A stretch of DNA of 64,000 bases, from positions 259,937 to 323,936 of the forward strand of contig NZ_JAUFPU010000018.1 in assembly GCF_030409555.1 (NCBI RefSeq), in the 5' to 3' direction. Every line of letters begins with the position of its first letter. The first letter of the stretch is position 1. The notes under the pieces are model-generated. The model saw nothing but the letters and a program-made list of their open reading frames with translations, made no database searches and was not told where the DNA came from. The stretch comes from Chitinimonas viridis (GTDB lineage: Bacteria > Pseudomonadota > Gammaproteobacteria > Burkholderiales > Chitinimonadaceae). A program made the position numbers and the translations under genes. This document shows positions 10,461-17,882 of the stretch, piece by piece.

Positions 10461-10489
10461 TTGACAAGGGTGCTGCCCCACCTTAGTAT
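10461..10489 (+). promoter_or_regulatory. tRNA cluster promoter
   Basis: TTGACA at 10461-10466, 17 bases, then TAGTAT at 10484-10489, about 12 bases upstream of the first mature tRNA base: a near-consensus sigma-70 promoter followed by a short GC-rich CTGCCCTCTTC stretch as found in stringently controlled tRNA promoters. Confidence 0.8.
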
Positions 10490-10500
10490 TCTGCCCTCTT

Positions 10501-10577
10501 CGGGGCGTAGCGCAGCCTGGTAGCGCACCTGGTTTGGGACCAGGTGGTCGTGAGTTCGAATCCCACCGCCCCGACCA
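10501..10577 (+). tRNA. tRNA-Pro (UGG)
   Basis: 77 bases with a 7-bp acceptor stem CGGGGCG/CGCCCCG, encoded CCA, GTTCGAATC T-loop and anticodon loop TTTGGGA, giving anticodon TGG. First tRNA of a three-gene cluster. Confidence 0.97.
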
Positions 10578-10618
10578 AGATTTTCAGTAGTACTAGGCAG
10601 TAGAATCAACCAGGCCCG

Positions 10619-10695
10619 GCGCCCGTAGCTCAACCGGATAGAGCAACGGCCTTCTAAGCCGTAGGTTACAGGTTCGATTCCTGTCGGGCGCGCCA
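10619..10695 (+). tRNA. tRNA-Arg (UCU)
   Basis: 77 bases with acceptor GCGCCCG/CGGGCGC, encoded CCA, T-loop GTTCGATTC and anticodon loop CTTCTAA on an ACGGC/GCCGT stem, giving anticodon TCT (reads AGA/AGG). Confidence 0.97.
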
Positions 10696-10746
10696 ATCAG
10701 TATGATCGGTTGGATGTCGCCAAGGTAGTGCCGCAGGTTTAACGGC

Positions 10747-10823
10747 GGTGGATGTAGCTCAGTTGGTAGAGTCCAGGATTGTGATTCCTGTCGTCGTGGG
10801 TTCGAGTCCCATCATCCACCCCA
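10747..10823 (+). tRNA. tRNA-His (GUG)
   Basis: 77 bases including the extra 5' G (position -1, base 10747) opposite C73, which is diagnostic for tRNA-His; acceptor GTGGATG/CATCCAC, encoded CCA, anticodon loop TTGTGAT with anticodon GTG. Confidence 0.97.
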
Positions 10824-10834
10824 AGTATCAAAGC

Positions 10835-10869
10835 AATGGCCCAGTCGCGAGACTGGGCCATTTGTTTTT
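10835..10869 (+). terminator. tRNA cluster terminator
   Basis: Perfect 12-bp stem AATGGCCCAGTC (10835-10846), loop GCGA, GACTGGGCCATT (10851-10862), then TGTTTTT. A textbook intrinsic terminator 11 bases after tRNA-His. Confidence 0.9.
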
Positions 10870-11022
10870 CCAGCTCCCAATCACGCTGTCCTCACCGATA
10901 CGCCACCGAACAGCCATCCCCCCAATGCCAGGGCCGGCATAGCGCCATGCAGCAATACAGACACCACCCAACCGAAGTACCAGCGGCACGATACCGCACA
11001 AAGCGCTTACCCGCCTCTCCCC

Positions 11023-11307
11023 ATGAGCGACGATGACATGAACACGCATGCGCTACTGCTAAGTGACCCTGTCAATTTTGCTGTCGTGCAATTGCCAGAT
11101 AGAAAATTTCCTGGTGTTGTATGCCAAGGAGATACCCTCAACTCACTCGTCCAAGCGCTGGATTCGATGATGCAAGCCTTGAAGGATAGAGATCTGGATG
11201 AAGTGGAAGGCCAAATCCGTAACATGAGGGAGGTACTCTCTAGTGCGCAGACCTACTATGAAAGTGTATGCCTGACACACGAAATGGATCTGCCTTATTT
11301 GAAGTGA
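11023..11307 (+). CDS. Small orphan protein, possibly DUF6959-like
   Basis: 94-residue soluble protein with a short basic-acidic pattern: a beta-rich N-terminal half (VNFAVVQLPDRKFPGVVCQGDTLNSL) and a helical C-terminal half. The segment around RKFPG..QGDTL resembles what I recall of the DUF6959 family, but I cannot confirm this. Start could be the ATG at 11023 or 11038. Its base composition is clearly AT-richer than the flanking core genes. It is the first of four small orphan genes lying between the tRNA-His gene and a broken SWIM gene, a setting typical of accessory or immunity genes. Confidence 0.6.
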   Translation: MSDDDMNTHALLLSDPVNFAVVQLPDRKFPGVVCQGDTLNSLVQALDSMMQALKDRDLDEVEGQIRNMREVLSSAQTYYESVCLTHEMDLPYLK

Positions 11308-11340
11308 ATCCCGTGACCAAGGTCGATCGCCCAGGAAGGC

Positions 11341-11357
11341 CCCGCCCTGCGGGCGGG
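11341..11357 (+). terminator. GC hairpin downstream of the 94-residue gene
   Basis: CCCGCCC, loop TGC, GGGCGGG: 7-bp perfect stem 34 bases after the stop codon at 11307. No T run follows, so terminator function is tentative. Confidence 0.4.
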
Positions 11358-11427
11358 CTCGGAGCGCTGATAAGCACGACCCCGCCTACCCCCTCTTCGA
11401 CCAAACGCTAGGCAACCAAGGCACAAC

Positions 11428-11454
11428 GCGCTACAGTTAGCGTGACTGTAGCGC
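11428..11454. repeat. Inverted repeat in accessory patch
   Basis: Perfect 10-bp arms GCGCTACAGT and ACTGTAGCGC around the 7-base loop TAGCGTG, in the 256-base gap between the 94- and 161-residue genes. There is no T run; could be a structured leader, a terminator, or a relic of an element end. Nothing else recognisable is seen in 11308-11563. Confidence 0.5.
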
Positions 11455-11563
11455 CCAACCTCTAAACAAAATAACCACGAACTAGCGAGGCAACCGAATC
11501 GCCGTAGCAAGAGGGGCTTTACACACAAACAACCCCATTAAATTCAATGCCACCACCTGAGCC

Positions 11564-12049
11564 ATGCTTGATTTAATAAACGCACTTCCTGATGACAGGG
11601 TCGTCAACCAACTGACAGCCGCATTAAGAATGCTCCGCCCACCAGAGGCAAACTCAGTACTGGAAGGAATGCTTGCTCATGAATCACGCCACGTACGCCT
11701 CGCGGGATTGAAAATAAGTCGGCGAATTGTTCGTACTACAAACACATTCACTCACTTTCTGGACATTGGTCTTTCCCGCAAAGATGAGACAGAAATAAGA
11801 CTCTGGATTTCATCCGTAGGCAGCGCCATCGGCTACAAGAAACTCCTGAAACACTTTGAGGTCATTGCCAACACAAGGCCGGAACTACTTGTGTTCGCTT
11901 GGTATCAGCTGGCACCACTGGTAAAAAATAATGCCTCTGAGCTGTCCTCGGCATTGAACAATTTATCGCAAGCCATAGATTTTAATCTAGACAAAGAAAA
12001 TATGGTGCTTCTGGAATTTTGGGGCAGAGTAAAGCAAGCCGTTTCTTAA
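11564..12049 (+). CDS. Hypothetical all-helical protein, HEAT-like pattern
   Basis: 161-residue protein not assigned to a family. It reads as a run of amphipathic helices (for example LTAALRMLRPPEANSVLEGML, then RHVRLAGLKISRRIV) spaced like HEAT-type repeats, with no signal peptide or membrane segment. Low GC relative to the window and its position beside an SMI1/KNR4-type gene suggest an orphan immunity or accessory protein; that is inference. The frame stays open past its stop into the next gene's frame (a single TAA at 12047), so the two may once have been read differently. Confidence 0.6.
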   Translation: MLDLINALPDDRVVNQLTAALRMLRPPEANSVLEGMLAHESRHVRLAGLKISRRIVRTTNTFTHFLDIGLSRKDETEIRLWISSVGSAIGYKKLLKHFEVIANTRPELLVFAWYQLAPLVKNNASELSSALNNLSQAIDFNLDKENMVLLEFWGRVKQAVS

Positions 12050-12127
12050 GGACGCCCAAGCCCCCTGATCAACCAGCAGAAGTACACACCCAACAGCCAC
12101 CACATCGCACTACGCCCAGACCAAAAA

Positions 12128-12589
12128 TTGACACGGCAGATAAAATTGCACAATCTAAATGAGCTTAAGCGTTTTATTGGATGCGAATCCGGTGCGAAAA
12201 GATTATTCCCAGTTAAGACAACCGATGTCACACAAGCGGAACTGGAATTGGGATTTGAACTGCCTGCAACCCTTAAGGATTTCTACATCCAGATTGGTTA
12301 CGGCTGGCTAGGCCCCAAATCAAGGTCAGATGTAAGCAACTTAATTGTGCACCCGCTTGATCTGGTCGACCTGCATAAAGGTGAATCCGAATTCTCACCT
12401 CCAGAAGGGTTTATAGAGGGTGATCTTCCGGTATTTCATTGTGGCGGCTACCGATTCCTGGTCATGCGCCCCAATTCAGGTTCACAGACGATTTATTATG
12501 ATGACGGCAGCAGCCGTGTGATAGCGGAAAATTTTACAGACCTGATTTGCAATCTTGCAAACCATCCTACTTTCTACGAATGCATATAA
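12128..12589 (+). CDS. SMI1/KNR4 family protein (immunity-protein type)
   Basis: 153-residue protein with the SUKH/SMI1-KNR4 pattern: an early helix, then ELELGFELPATLKDFYIQIGYG (about 38-59; the E..LG..LP..L..FY motif), followed by a beta-rich region with hydrophobic repeats and a C-terminal FTDLICNLAN helix. In bacteria such proteins are mostly immunity proteins against polymorphic (often nuclease) toxins, but no toxin gene is in the window. The start is uncertain: only TTG codons (12128, 12146) are available near the conserved beginning and no clear ribosome-binding site is seen. AT-rich compared with its surroundings. Confidence 0.75.
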   Translation: MTRQIKLHNLNELKRFIGCESGAKRLFPVKTTDVTQAELELGFELPATLKDFYIQIGYGWLGPKSRSDVSNLIVHPLDLVDLHKGESEFSPPEGFIEGDLPVFHCGGYRFLVMRPNSGSQTIYYDDGSSRVIAENFTDLICNLANHPTFYECI

Positions 12590-12652
12590 ACCATCGAAGA
12601 TTTATATGCGCACGGAAAAACCATACCTATTTCCGCCTCGAAGTGATGTGCA

Positions 12653-12994
12653 ATGTACTATCTAACGATAATAAAGAACGGTGAGGAAGTGTGCAGCCGC
12701 CAGCCCTTTACTGATTATATGGCAGCTATTTCTGCGTGCTCTGCTTACTGCAAGCCGCGCAGAAAAACCTCGACACTGTATTTCACTACCGAGGTTGTCA
12801 ATGGTATTTGTGTGCGCTCTTATGCCGCCCTTGACGACCCAGAAGACATTGCCGGCGATGATAGTGCAAGCCTGGCTAGGTACCATGCTGCGGCAAAGTA
12901 CTCCAATAGTTTTGAGTATGAGGGGTCATTAATGTTTCTAGTTGAAAGTGAGTATGCAAAGAGAGGATTTGATGACGACAAAGACGATGAATGA
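12653..12994 (+). CDS. Hypothetical small protein in accessory patch
   Basis: 113-residue soluble protein (MYYLTIIKNGEEVCSRQPFTDY...), an alpha/beta-looking sequence ending in a very acidic tail (DDDKDDE). No family recognised. It starts with ATG at 12653, 63 bases after the SMI1-type gene, in the same AT-rich patch, and may share its transcript. A plausible second immunity protein by context only. Confidence 0.55.
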   Translation: MYYLTIIKNGEEVCSRQPFTDYMAAISACSAYCKPRRKTSTLYFTTEVVNGICVRSYAALDDPEDIAGDDSASLARYHAAAKYSNSFEYEGSLMFLVESEYAKRGFDDDKDDE

Positions 12995-13032
12995 TGCAGC
13001 CGCCCTGTTGTCCTAATCGGCATTCACAGCAG

Positions 13033-13050
13033 CCCCCCCCCCCCCCCCCC
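13033..13050. repeat. Poly-C tract (18 C)
   Basis: Eighteen consecutive C residues, 38 bases downstream of the stop at 12994 and 90 bases before the 3' end of the SWIM remnant. Such tracts slip during replication and also cause sequencing errors. It lies outside any gene I can support, so a phase-variable product is not evident. The rest of 12995-13139 shows no gene. Confidence 0.9.
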
Positions 13051-13139
13051 ACCATGATGGCTGCGCATCCGCACCAGCATGATGGTCAAGCAGCCAGCCT
13101 CAAACTCACTACCACCAGCACCCGCCCTGTCACGCAGAC

Positions 13140-13629
13140 CTATCCACCCAGCGCAGCCAAAGCCTTGATGAATTTACGCTTGGCCTTATAGCTTGCCCGT
13201 ATGGACGCCAAGTCCACAGCAAACTTGGCAGACTCGCCCTGCTGCGTGCGCAGCTTGCCTGTGGCTCGGACGACCTCGGCAGCTTCTTCATAACGGGCAT
13301 TGCTACCCCCCTCGTTGACCTTGATCGGCAACAGCTTGAATTCAGGGCCAGCGCTTCATCCGGGTGGCTGGTACTGCGCATGGCAGCCGCCCGGCACCAT
13401 AGCGCGGTAGACCTTGGGCCACCCTGTAGCGTGCGCCAAGCTTCCTCGCCCTCCTGTTCTTGCAGGTACTGTAGGGACGCGTACCCTGCACCACGGCACT
13501 GACAAAGTCCGCATCGCTCTCCAGCAGCCCCACCGCTTCGGCATGGTAGTTGTCGAGCCCACGGGCAAAGGTTTTGACATCCACCAATTGCTTAATGCCG
13601 GACAAGGTGAGGTGTTCCAGAAGGGACAT
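13140..13629 (-). pseudogene. SWIM zinc-finger protein remnant, frameshifted and internally deleted
   Basis: The minus strand holds three pieces of one protein family in different frames. From the ATG at 13629: MSLLEHLTLSGIKQLVDVKTF followed by ARGLDNYHAEAVGLLESDAD and VSAVVQGTR, the N-terminus of SWIM zinc-finger proteins. After a frameshift near 13480 it reads YLQEQEGEEAWR. After further lesions and loss of the central region (including the zinc finger CxCxnCxH), the C-terminus appears near 13330-13140: LLPIKVNEGGSNARYEEAAE, then SAKFAVDLASIRASYKAKRK and FIKALAALGG, matching the usual SWIM-protein end. Full-length relatives are several hundred residues, so most of the gene is missing. Non-functional. 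Confidence 0.8.
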
Positions 13630-13802
13630 GGGGATGCCAGAGCAATGTGTTAGATATCGGGCGGGACAGGCACCCACCCCAAGGCTGCAGACTCTACGCC
13701 AAGGCCGGCCCAATCACCGCTGGCCGCCCGCGCCACGATGGCACTTTGTCTTTTTCCCCGCTCCCACCATAATCGCAGCCAATCTCAGCCCGCAGGATGC
13801 CC

Positions 13803-14180
13803 ATGAAAAACGCGCTCAATGTGCTCGGCCTACCGCTGGAGCCGTGCAGCCTCAAGCCGCTGACCGGTTTTTTCCGCGATGGTTGCTGCAATACCAGTCC
13901 CGAGGACGTCGGTCGCCATACGGTCTGCGTGCAGCTTACCCGCGAGTTCCTGGCTTTTTCCATGGCCCGCGGCAATGACCTCAGCACACCCCGGCCCGAG
14001 TTCGAGTTCCCCGGACTCAAGCCCGGTGATCGCTGGTGCGTCTGTGCCGCCCGCTGGGTAGAGGCCCTGGTGGAAGGCGCAGCCGCCCCCATCGTGCTGG
14101 CCGCCACCCACGAAGACGTTCTGGAGCTGGTGTCGCTGGAAACCCTGGTGGACTACGCGCTGGAGCTACCGCCCATTTAG
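13803..14180 (+). CDS. DUF2237 family protein
   Basis: 125-residue cytosolic protein of the DUF2237 family; the function is unknown. The sequence MKNALNVLGLPLEPCSLKPLTGFFRDGCCNTSPEDVGRHTVCVQLTREFL... shows the family's ordered pattern (GFFRDGCC, VGRHTVCVQLT..FL, SRGNDL-like ARGNDLSTP, PGLKPGDRWCVCAARW, V.L.ATH). I prefer the ATG at 13803, six bases after AGGA, over the one at 13797. It lies just upstream of an intergenic repeat that begins at its stop codon, and ahead of the carbonic anhydrase gene. Confidence 0.88.
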   Translation: MKNALNVLGLPLEPCSLKPLTGFFRDGCCNTSPEDVGRHTVCVQLTREFLAFSMARGNDLSTPRPEFEFPGLKPGDRWCVCAARWVEALVEGAAAPIVLAATHEDVLELVSLETLVDYALELPPI

Positions 14181-14320
14181 AGCCGCTGATAAAGCCCTCC
14201 TGGCGTTGTTGTGCGAGCTTGCCGTACCCGCGTACTGTCTGCTGCGCGCGCCAGCTGCGAGCGCCAGCTCTCGCAAGCCTAGCCAGAACCGCTACGCAGG
14301 TTTTTGTGAGCCGCTCTTAA
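14178..14320. repeat. MITE-like intergenic repeat, copy A
   Basis: About 143 bases between the DUF2237 stop and can. Its ends are imperfect inverted repeats (left GAGCCGCTGATAAAG; right, reversed, GAGCGGCTCACAAAA). The left 50 bases match the reverse complement of copy B (42326-42375) at 43 of 50 positions; bases 14278-14306 match copy C (44526-44554) at 26 of 29. No coding capacity. Confidence 0.65.
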
Positions 14321-14375
14321 GCGCCCTGCCATACGAACACCCCCTATTCACCGCAAACCGAGGAGCTTTCAACGC

Positions 14376-15023
14376 ATGAGCAATGATCTCGACAACCTGT
14401 TTGCCAACAATCGCCGCTGGGCGGACAAGGTCAAGGCCGAGGTACCCGATTTCTTCGAGCAACTGGCCAAGCAGCAAACGCCGGAATACATGTGGATAGG
14501 CTGCGCTGACAGCCGCGTGCCGGCGAACGAGCTGATAGGCCTGCTGCCGGGCGAAGTCTTCGTCCACCGCAATGTGGCCAACCTGATCGTCCACTCCGAC
14601 CTCAACTGCCTGTCGGCGGTGCAGTTCGCCGTCGATATGCTGCAGGTCAAGCACCTGATCGTGTGCGGCCACTATGGCTGCGGCGGTGTGCGTGCAGCGC
14701 TGGAGGATCGTCGCGTGGGCCTTGCCGATAACTGGCTGCGACACATCCATGACCTGCGCCGGGTACATGGCCGCTGGCTGGAAAAGTTCCCGCCCGAGTT
14801 GCACCTGGACAAGCTGTGCGAACTCAATGTGATCGAGCAGGTGGTGAATGCCTCGCAGACCACGGTGGTACAGGATGCCTGGGCGCGCGGCCAGCAGGTC
14901 ACCGTGCATGGCTGGGTGTATAGGCTGTCTGACGGGCTGCTGCACGATATGCAGATTACCGTAGGCCACCCCGAGGAACTGATGGACCGCTACCGCGATT
15001 TCTTCAAGCGCGACCTGCCCTGA
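14376..15023 (+). CDS. can: Beta-class carbonic anhydrase
   Basis: Zinc enzyme that interconverts CO2 and bicarbonate in the cytosol, supplying bicarbonate for carboxylations (for example purine and pyrimidine synthesis). The 215-residue product has the beta-class ligands: Cys43-x-Asp45-x-Arg47 in WIGCADSRVPANEL, then His99 and Cys102 in VCGHYGCGGV. Length and sequence match E. coli Can (220). The ATG at 14376 follows AGGAGC-like sequence (GAGGAGCTTTCAACGC). It is a single gene between an intergenic repeat and the Hsp70-like gene. Confidence 0.96.
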   Translation: MSNDLDNLFANNRRWADKVKAEVPDFFEQLAKQQTPEYMWIGCADSRVPANELIGLLPGEVFVHRNVANLIVHSDLNCLSAVQFAVDMLQVKHLIVCGHYGCGGVRAALEDRRVGLADNWLRHIHDLRRVHGRWLEKFPPELHLDKLCELNVIEQVVNASQTTVVQDAWARGQQVTVHGWVYRLSDGLLHDMQITVGHPEELMDRYRDFFKRDLP

Positions 15024-15147
15024 TCACCCGGAAACCCGCCCAGGCACTCGCCCGGGCGGGCTTAAGCCGCTGATACAGAAAAGAAAACTGGACACATTCC
15101 AGCGACTTGCGTAGCATCCGCGCCCCTCTTGAAAAAGGTGCGTTCCG

Positions 15148-16419
15148 ATGTATTCCTCCCCTGCCCGTGCCTGCGGCATCGACTTCGGCACCTCCAATTC
15201 CACCGCAGGCTGGCTGCGGCCGGGCCAATCGGCGCTGCTTGCGCTGGAAGACGGCAAGCTGACACTGCCCTCAGTGGTGTTCTTCAATGCCGAGGAAGAA
15301 TCGGTGGCCTTTGGCCGCCAAGGCCTGGCCGAATACCTGGACGGCTACGAAGGCCGCCTGATGCGCTCGCTCAAGAGCCTGCTGGGTTCCAGCCTGATCG
15401 ACGGCCAGACCGAAGTGCTGGGCCGCGCCCTGCCCTTCCGCGAGCTGCTGTCGCGCTTTATCGGCGAACTCAAGCTGCGGGCCGAGCAGTCGGCCGACCG
15501 CGAATTCGATACGGCCGTGTTCGGCCGGCCCGTGCATTTCGTGGACGACAGCCCCGCCGCCGACCAGCAAGCTCAGCGCACCCTGGAGGAAACCGCTCGC
15601 GCCGTGGGCTTCAAGGAAGTCAGCTTCCAGTTCGAGCCCATTGCCGCCGCCTTCCACTACGAACAAACCATCACCCGCGAGGAGCTGGTGCTGATTGCCG
15701 ATATCGGCGGCGGTACCTCGGACTTCTCGCTGGTCCGCCTGTCGCCCCAGCGCACCCGGCAGTTGGACAGGCGCGACGATCTGCTGGCCAACGGCGGCGT
15801 GCACATAGGTGGCACCGACTTCGACAAATACCTCAGCCTGGCTGGCCTGATGCCGCTGCTGGGCTACCGCACGCGCCTGCGCAACAACGCCGAGGTGCCG
15901 TCGAGCTACTACTTCAACCTGGCCACCTGGCACACCATCAACTTCACCTATACCCGCAAGATCTGGATGGAGCTGCAGGAGGTCTACCGCGACGCCATGG
16001 AGAAGGACAAGCTGGATCGCCTGCTGAGCCTGATCGAACAGCGGGCCGGCCACTGGCTGGCCCTGCGGGTGGAGGAAGCCAAGATCGCCCTGTCCGATCA
16101 GCCCAGCACCACCCTGCTGCTGGACAGGCTGCAAACCGGCCTGACCCACGATATCGACCGCCCCACCTTCGAGCAGGCCACCAGCAGCCTGGTGGACGAT
16201 GTGGAGAGGACCGTGGCCAACCTGCTGCGCGATGCCGGGGTGCAGGCTGAGGGCATAGACACGGTGTTCTTCACCGGCGGCTCCAGCGGCATACCATTGC
16301 TGCGCCGCCGCATCGCCGCCCTGCTGCCCGCCGCCCGTGCCGTCGAAGGTGACCTGTTCGGCAGCATAGGCGCCGGCTTGGCCGTGGAAGCCATGCGACG
16401 CTACGGCCCTGCCAACTGA
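15148..16419 (+). CDS. Hsp70-family protein, YegD-like
   Basis: 423-residue member of the actin/Hsp70 ATPase superfamily like E. coli YegD. Nucleotide-binding elements are present in order: phosphate-1 CGIDFGTSNST (9-19), phosphate-2 LIADIGGGTSDFSLVRL (about 182-198) and the adenosine loop FFTGGSSGIPLLRRRI (about 371-386). It lacks the DnaK substrate-binding domain, so it is not a full chaperone; the physiological role of YegD proteins is unknown. Start ATG at 15148 is preceded by AAAAAGG. It is monocistronic and ends in a very strong bidirectional terminator. Confidence 0.88.
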   Translation: MYSSPARACGIDFGTSNSTAGWLRPGQSALLALEDGKLTLPSVVFFNAEEESVAFGRQGLAEYLDGYEGRLMRSLKSLLGSSLIDGQTEVLGRALPFRELLSRFIGELKLRAEQSADREFDTAVFGRPVHFVDDSPAADQQAQRTLEETARAVGFKEVSFQFEPIAAAFHYEQTITREELVLIADIGGGTSDFSLVRLSPQRTRQLDRRDDLLANGGVHIGGTDFDKYLSLAGLMPLLGYRTRLRNNAEVPSSYYFNLATWHTINFTYTRKIWMELQEVYRDAMEKDKLDRLLSLIEQRAGHWLALRVEEAKIALSDQPSTTLLLDRLQTGLTHDIDRPTFEQATSSLVDDVERTVANLLRDAGVQAEGIDTVFFTGGSSGIPLLRRRIAALLPAARAVEGDLFGSIGAGLAVEAMRRYGPAN

Positions 16420-16442
16420 AGCACTGCGCATCTGGCTGATCA

Positions 16443-16484
16443 CCCAAGCAAAAGCCCGCTCTCTGTAGCGGGCTTTTGCTTGGG
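16443..16484. terminator. Bidirectional terminator between Hsp70-like gene and pilR
   Basis: Perfect 18-bp stem CCCAAGCAAAAGCCCGCT / AGCGGGCTTTTGCTTGGG with a 6-base loop CTCTGT; the arms include AAAA/TTTT tracts on both sides, so it serves both convergent genes. Confidence 0.88.
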
Positions 16485-16526
16485 AGGCATCGGCCGCACC
16501 GGCCGACTTGCGGGACTCGCTTGCGC

Positions 16527-17882
16527 CTAGTTGATACCCAGGCGCTCCATCCGATAGCGCAGCGATCGAAAGGTCACGCCCAGTATCTTGGCCGCCTGGG
16601 TCCGGTTGAAACGGGTCTTGTCCAGCGCTTCCAGTATGGCTTCGCGCTCGGTCCGGTCCAGGTAGTCCTGCAGCGGATACTTGTCGCCTATGGCGGCAGC
16701 CGGCAGCGCCTCATCACCATCGCGCAGGCTCAGCTGCAGGTCTGCCACCCGTATCTGGCGGCCATCGCACAGCGCCAGCGCACGCTCCAGCACGTTCTCC
16801 AGCTCGCGCACATTGCCGGGGAAGTCATAGGCACTGAGCGCCTGCAGTGCATCAGGCGCCAGCTTGGGCTCATCCATGCCATTGCGTACCGCCAGCCTCG
16901 CCAGCACGCCCTTGGCGATCACCGGTATATCCTCGCGCATCTCGCGCAGCGCCGGCATCTTCAGCTCGATCACATTCAGGCGGTAATACAAGTCCTGCCG
17001 GAAGCGCCCCTCCTCCACGCACTTGGCCAGGTTCTGGTGGGTGGCGCAGATGATGCGCACATCGGTGGGGATTTCCTTGGTATCGCCCAGCTTGCGCACG
17101 CTTTTTTCCTGTATGGCCCGCAGCAGCTTGACCTGCATTGCCAGCGGCAGATCCGCCACTTCATCAAGGAACAGGGTGCCGCCATTGGCCGCCTGAAAAA
17201 AACCATCACGCTCGGCGTCGGCACCGGTGAATGCCCCCTTGCGGGTGCCAAAGAACTCGCTCTCCATCAGATTCTCGGGGATGGCGCCGCAGTTCACCGC
17301 CACAAAGGGCTGGGATGCCCGACTGGATTGGGCATGGATCAGCCGTGCCGCCCGCTCCTTGCCGCTGCCTGATTCGCCGGTCAGGTAAACCGGCGCCTGG
17401 TTGCGCGCCAGCCTGTCTATCAGCTGCAACGCCTGCTGCAGGGCCGGCGATTCGCCGATGAAGGTTCTATCGCCCGGCTCCACCACCTTGGCGGCCGGGG
17501 TGTCCAGCACCAGGGCCGAGCGTACCAGGGTGCGCAGCTGGTCCAGCGATACCGGCTTGGCCAGGTAGTCAAAGGCACCGGCCTTGAGCGCCTCCACCGC
17601 GTTGTCTAGGCTGCCATAGGCAGTAATCACGGCTATCGGCACATCGAAACCCTGCGTCTGGATATGCCTGACCACATCCAGGCCGGAACCATCGCCCATG
17701 CGCATATCGGTCAGGCACAGGTCTACGCCGCCGGCGTCCAGCACGACCTTGGCTTCTTCCACGCCGCTGGCCATCTTGACGTCCAGACCCATCTTCAGCA
17801 GGGTTAGTTCGACCAGCTCGCGCAGGTCCGGTTCGTCATCAACAACCAGGATGCAGGGGACTTTGCTTGTACGTTTGCTCAT
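16527..17882 (-). CDS. pilR: Sigma-54-dependent response regulator PilR
   Basis: NtrC-class activator, partner of PilS, expected to switch on pilA and other type IV pilus genes. The 451-residue product has a receiver domain with acidic pocket VVDDEPD and phospho-acceptor Asp59 (CLTDMRMGDGSG), an AAA+ domain with Walker A GESGSGKE (169-176), the sigma-54 contact loop GAFTGA (216-221), Walker B GGTLFLDEVADL, and a C-terminal Fis-type helix-turn-helix (RTQAAKILGVTFRSLRYRMERLGI). The ATG at 17882 overlaps the pilS stop as ATGA, giving translational coupling. A longer upstream frame lies within pilS and is ignored. Confidence 0.93.
   Translation of the reverse strand: MSKRTSKVPCILVVDDEPDLRELVELTLLKMGLDVKMASGVEEAKVVLDAGGVDLCLTDMRMGDGSGLDVVRHIQTQGFDVPIAVITAYGSLDNAVEALKAGAFDYLAKPVSLDQLRTLVRSALVLDTPAAKVVEPGDRTFIGESPALQQALQLIDRLARNQAPVYLTGESGSGKERAARLIHAQSSRASQPFVAVNCGAIPENLMESEFFGTRKGAFTGADAERDGFFQAANGGTLFLDEVADLPLAMQVKLLRAIQEKSVRKLGDTKEIPTDVRIICATHQNLAKCVEEGRFRQDLYYRLNVIELKMPALREMREDIPVIAKGVLARLAVRNGMDEPKLAPDALQALSAYDFPGNVRELENVLERALALCDGRQIRVADLQLSLRDGDEALPAAAIGDKYPLQDYLDRTEREAILEALDKTRFNRTQAAKILGVTFRSLRYRMERLGIN

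Noticed and set aside
10361-10942. Open frames through the tRNA genes (such as MARPTGIEPVTYGLEGRC and MDVAQLVESRIVIP)
   Set aside because: Classic false proteins translated from tRNA sequence.
10501-13800. Integrative element inserted at the tRNA cluster
   Set aside because: No integrase and no second copy of the tRNA-His 3' end was seen; composition alone does not prove insertion.
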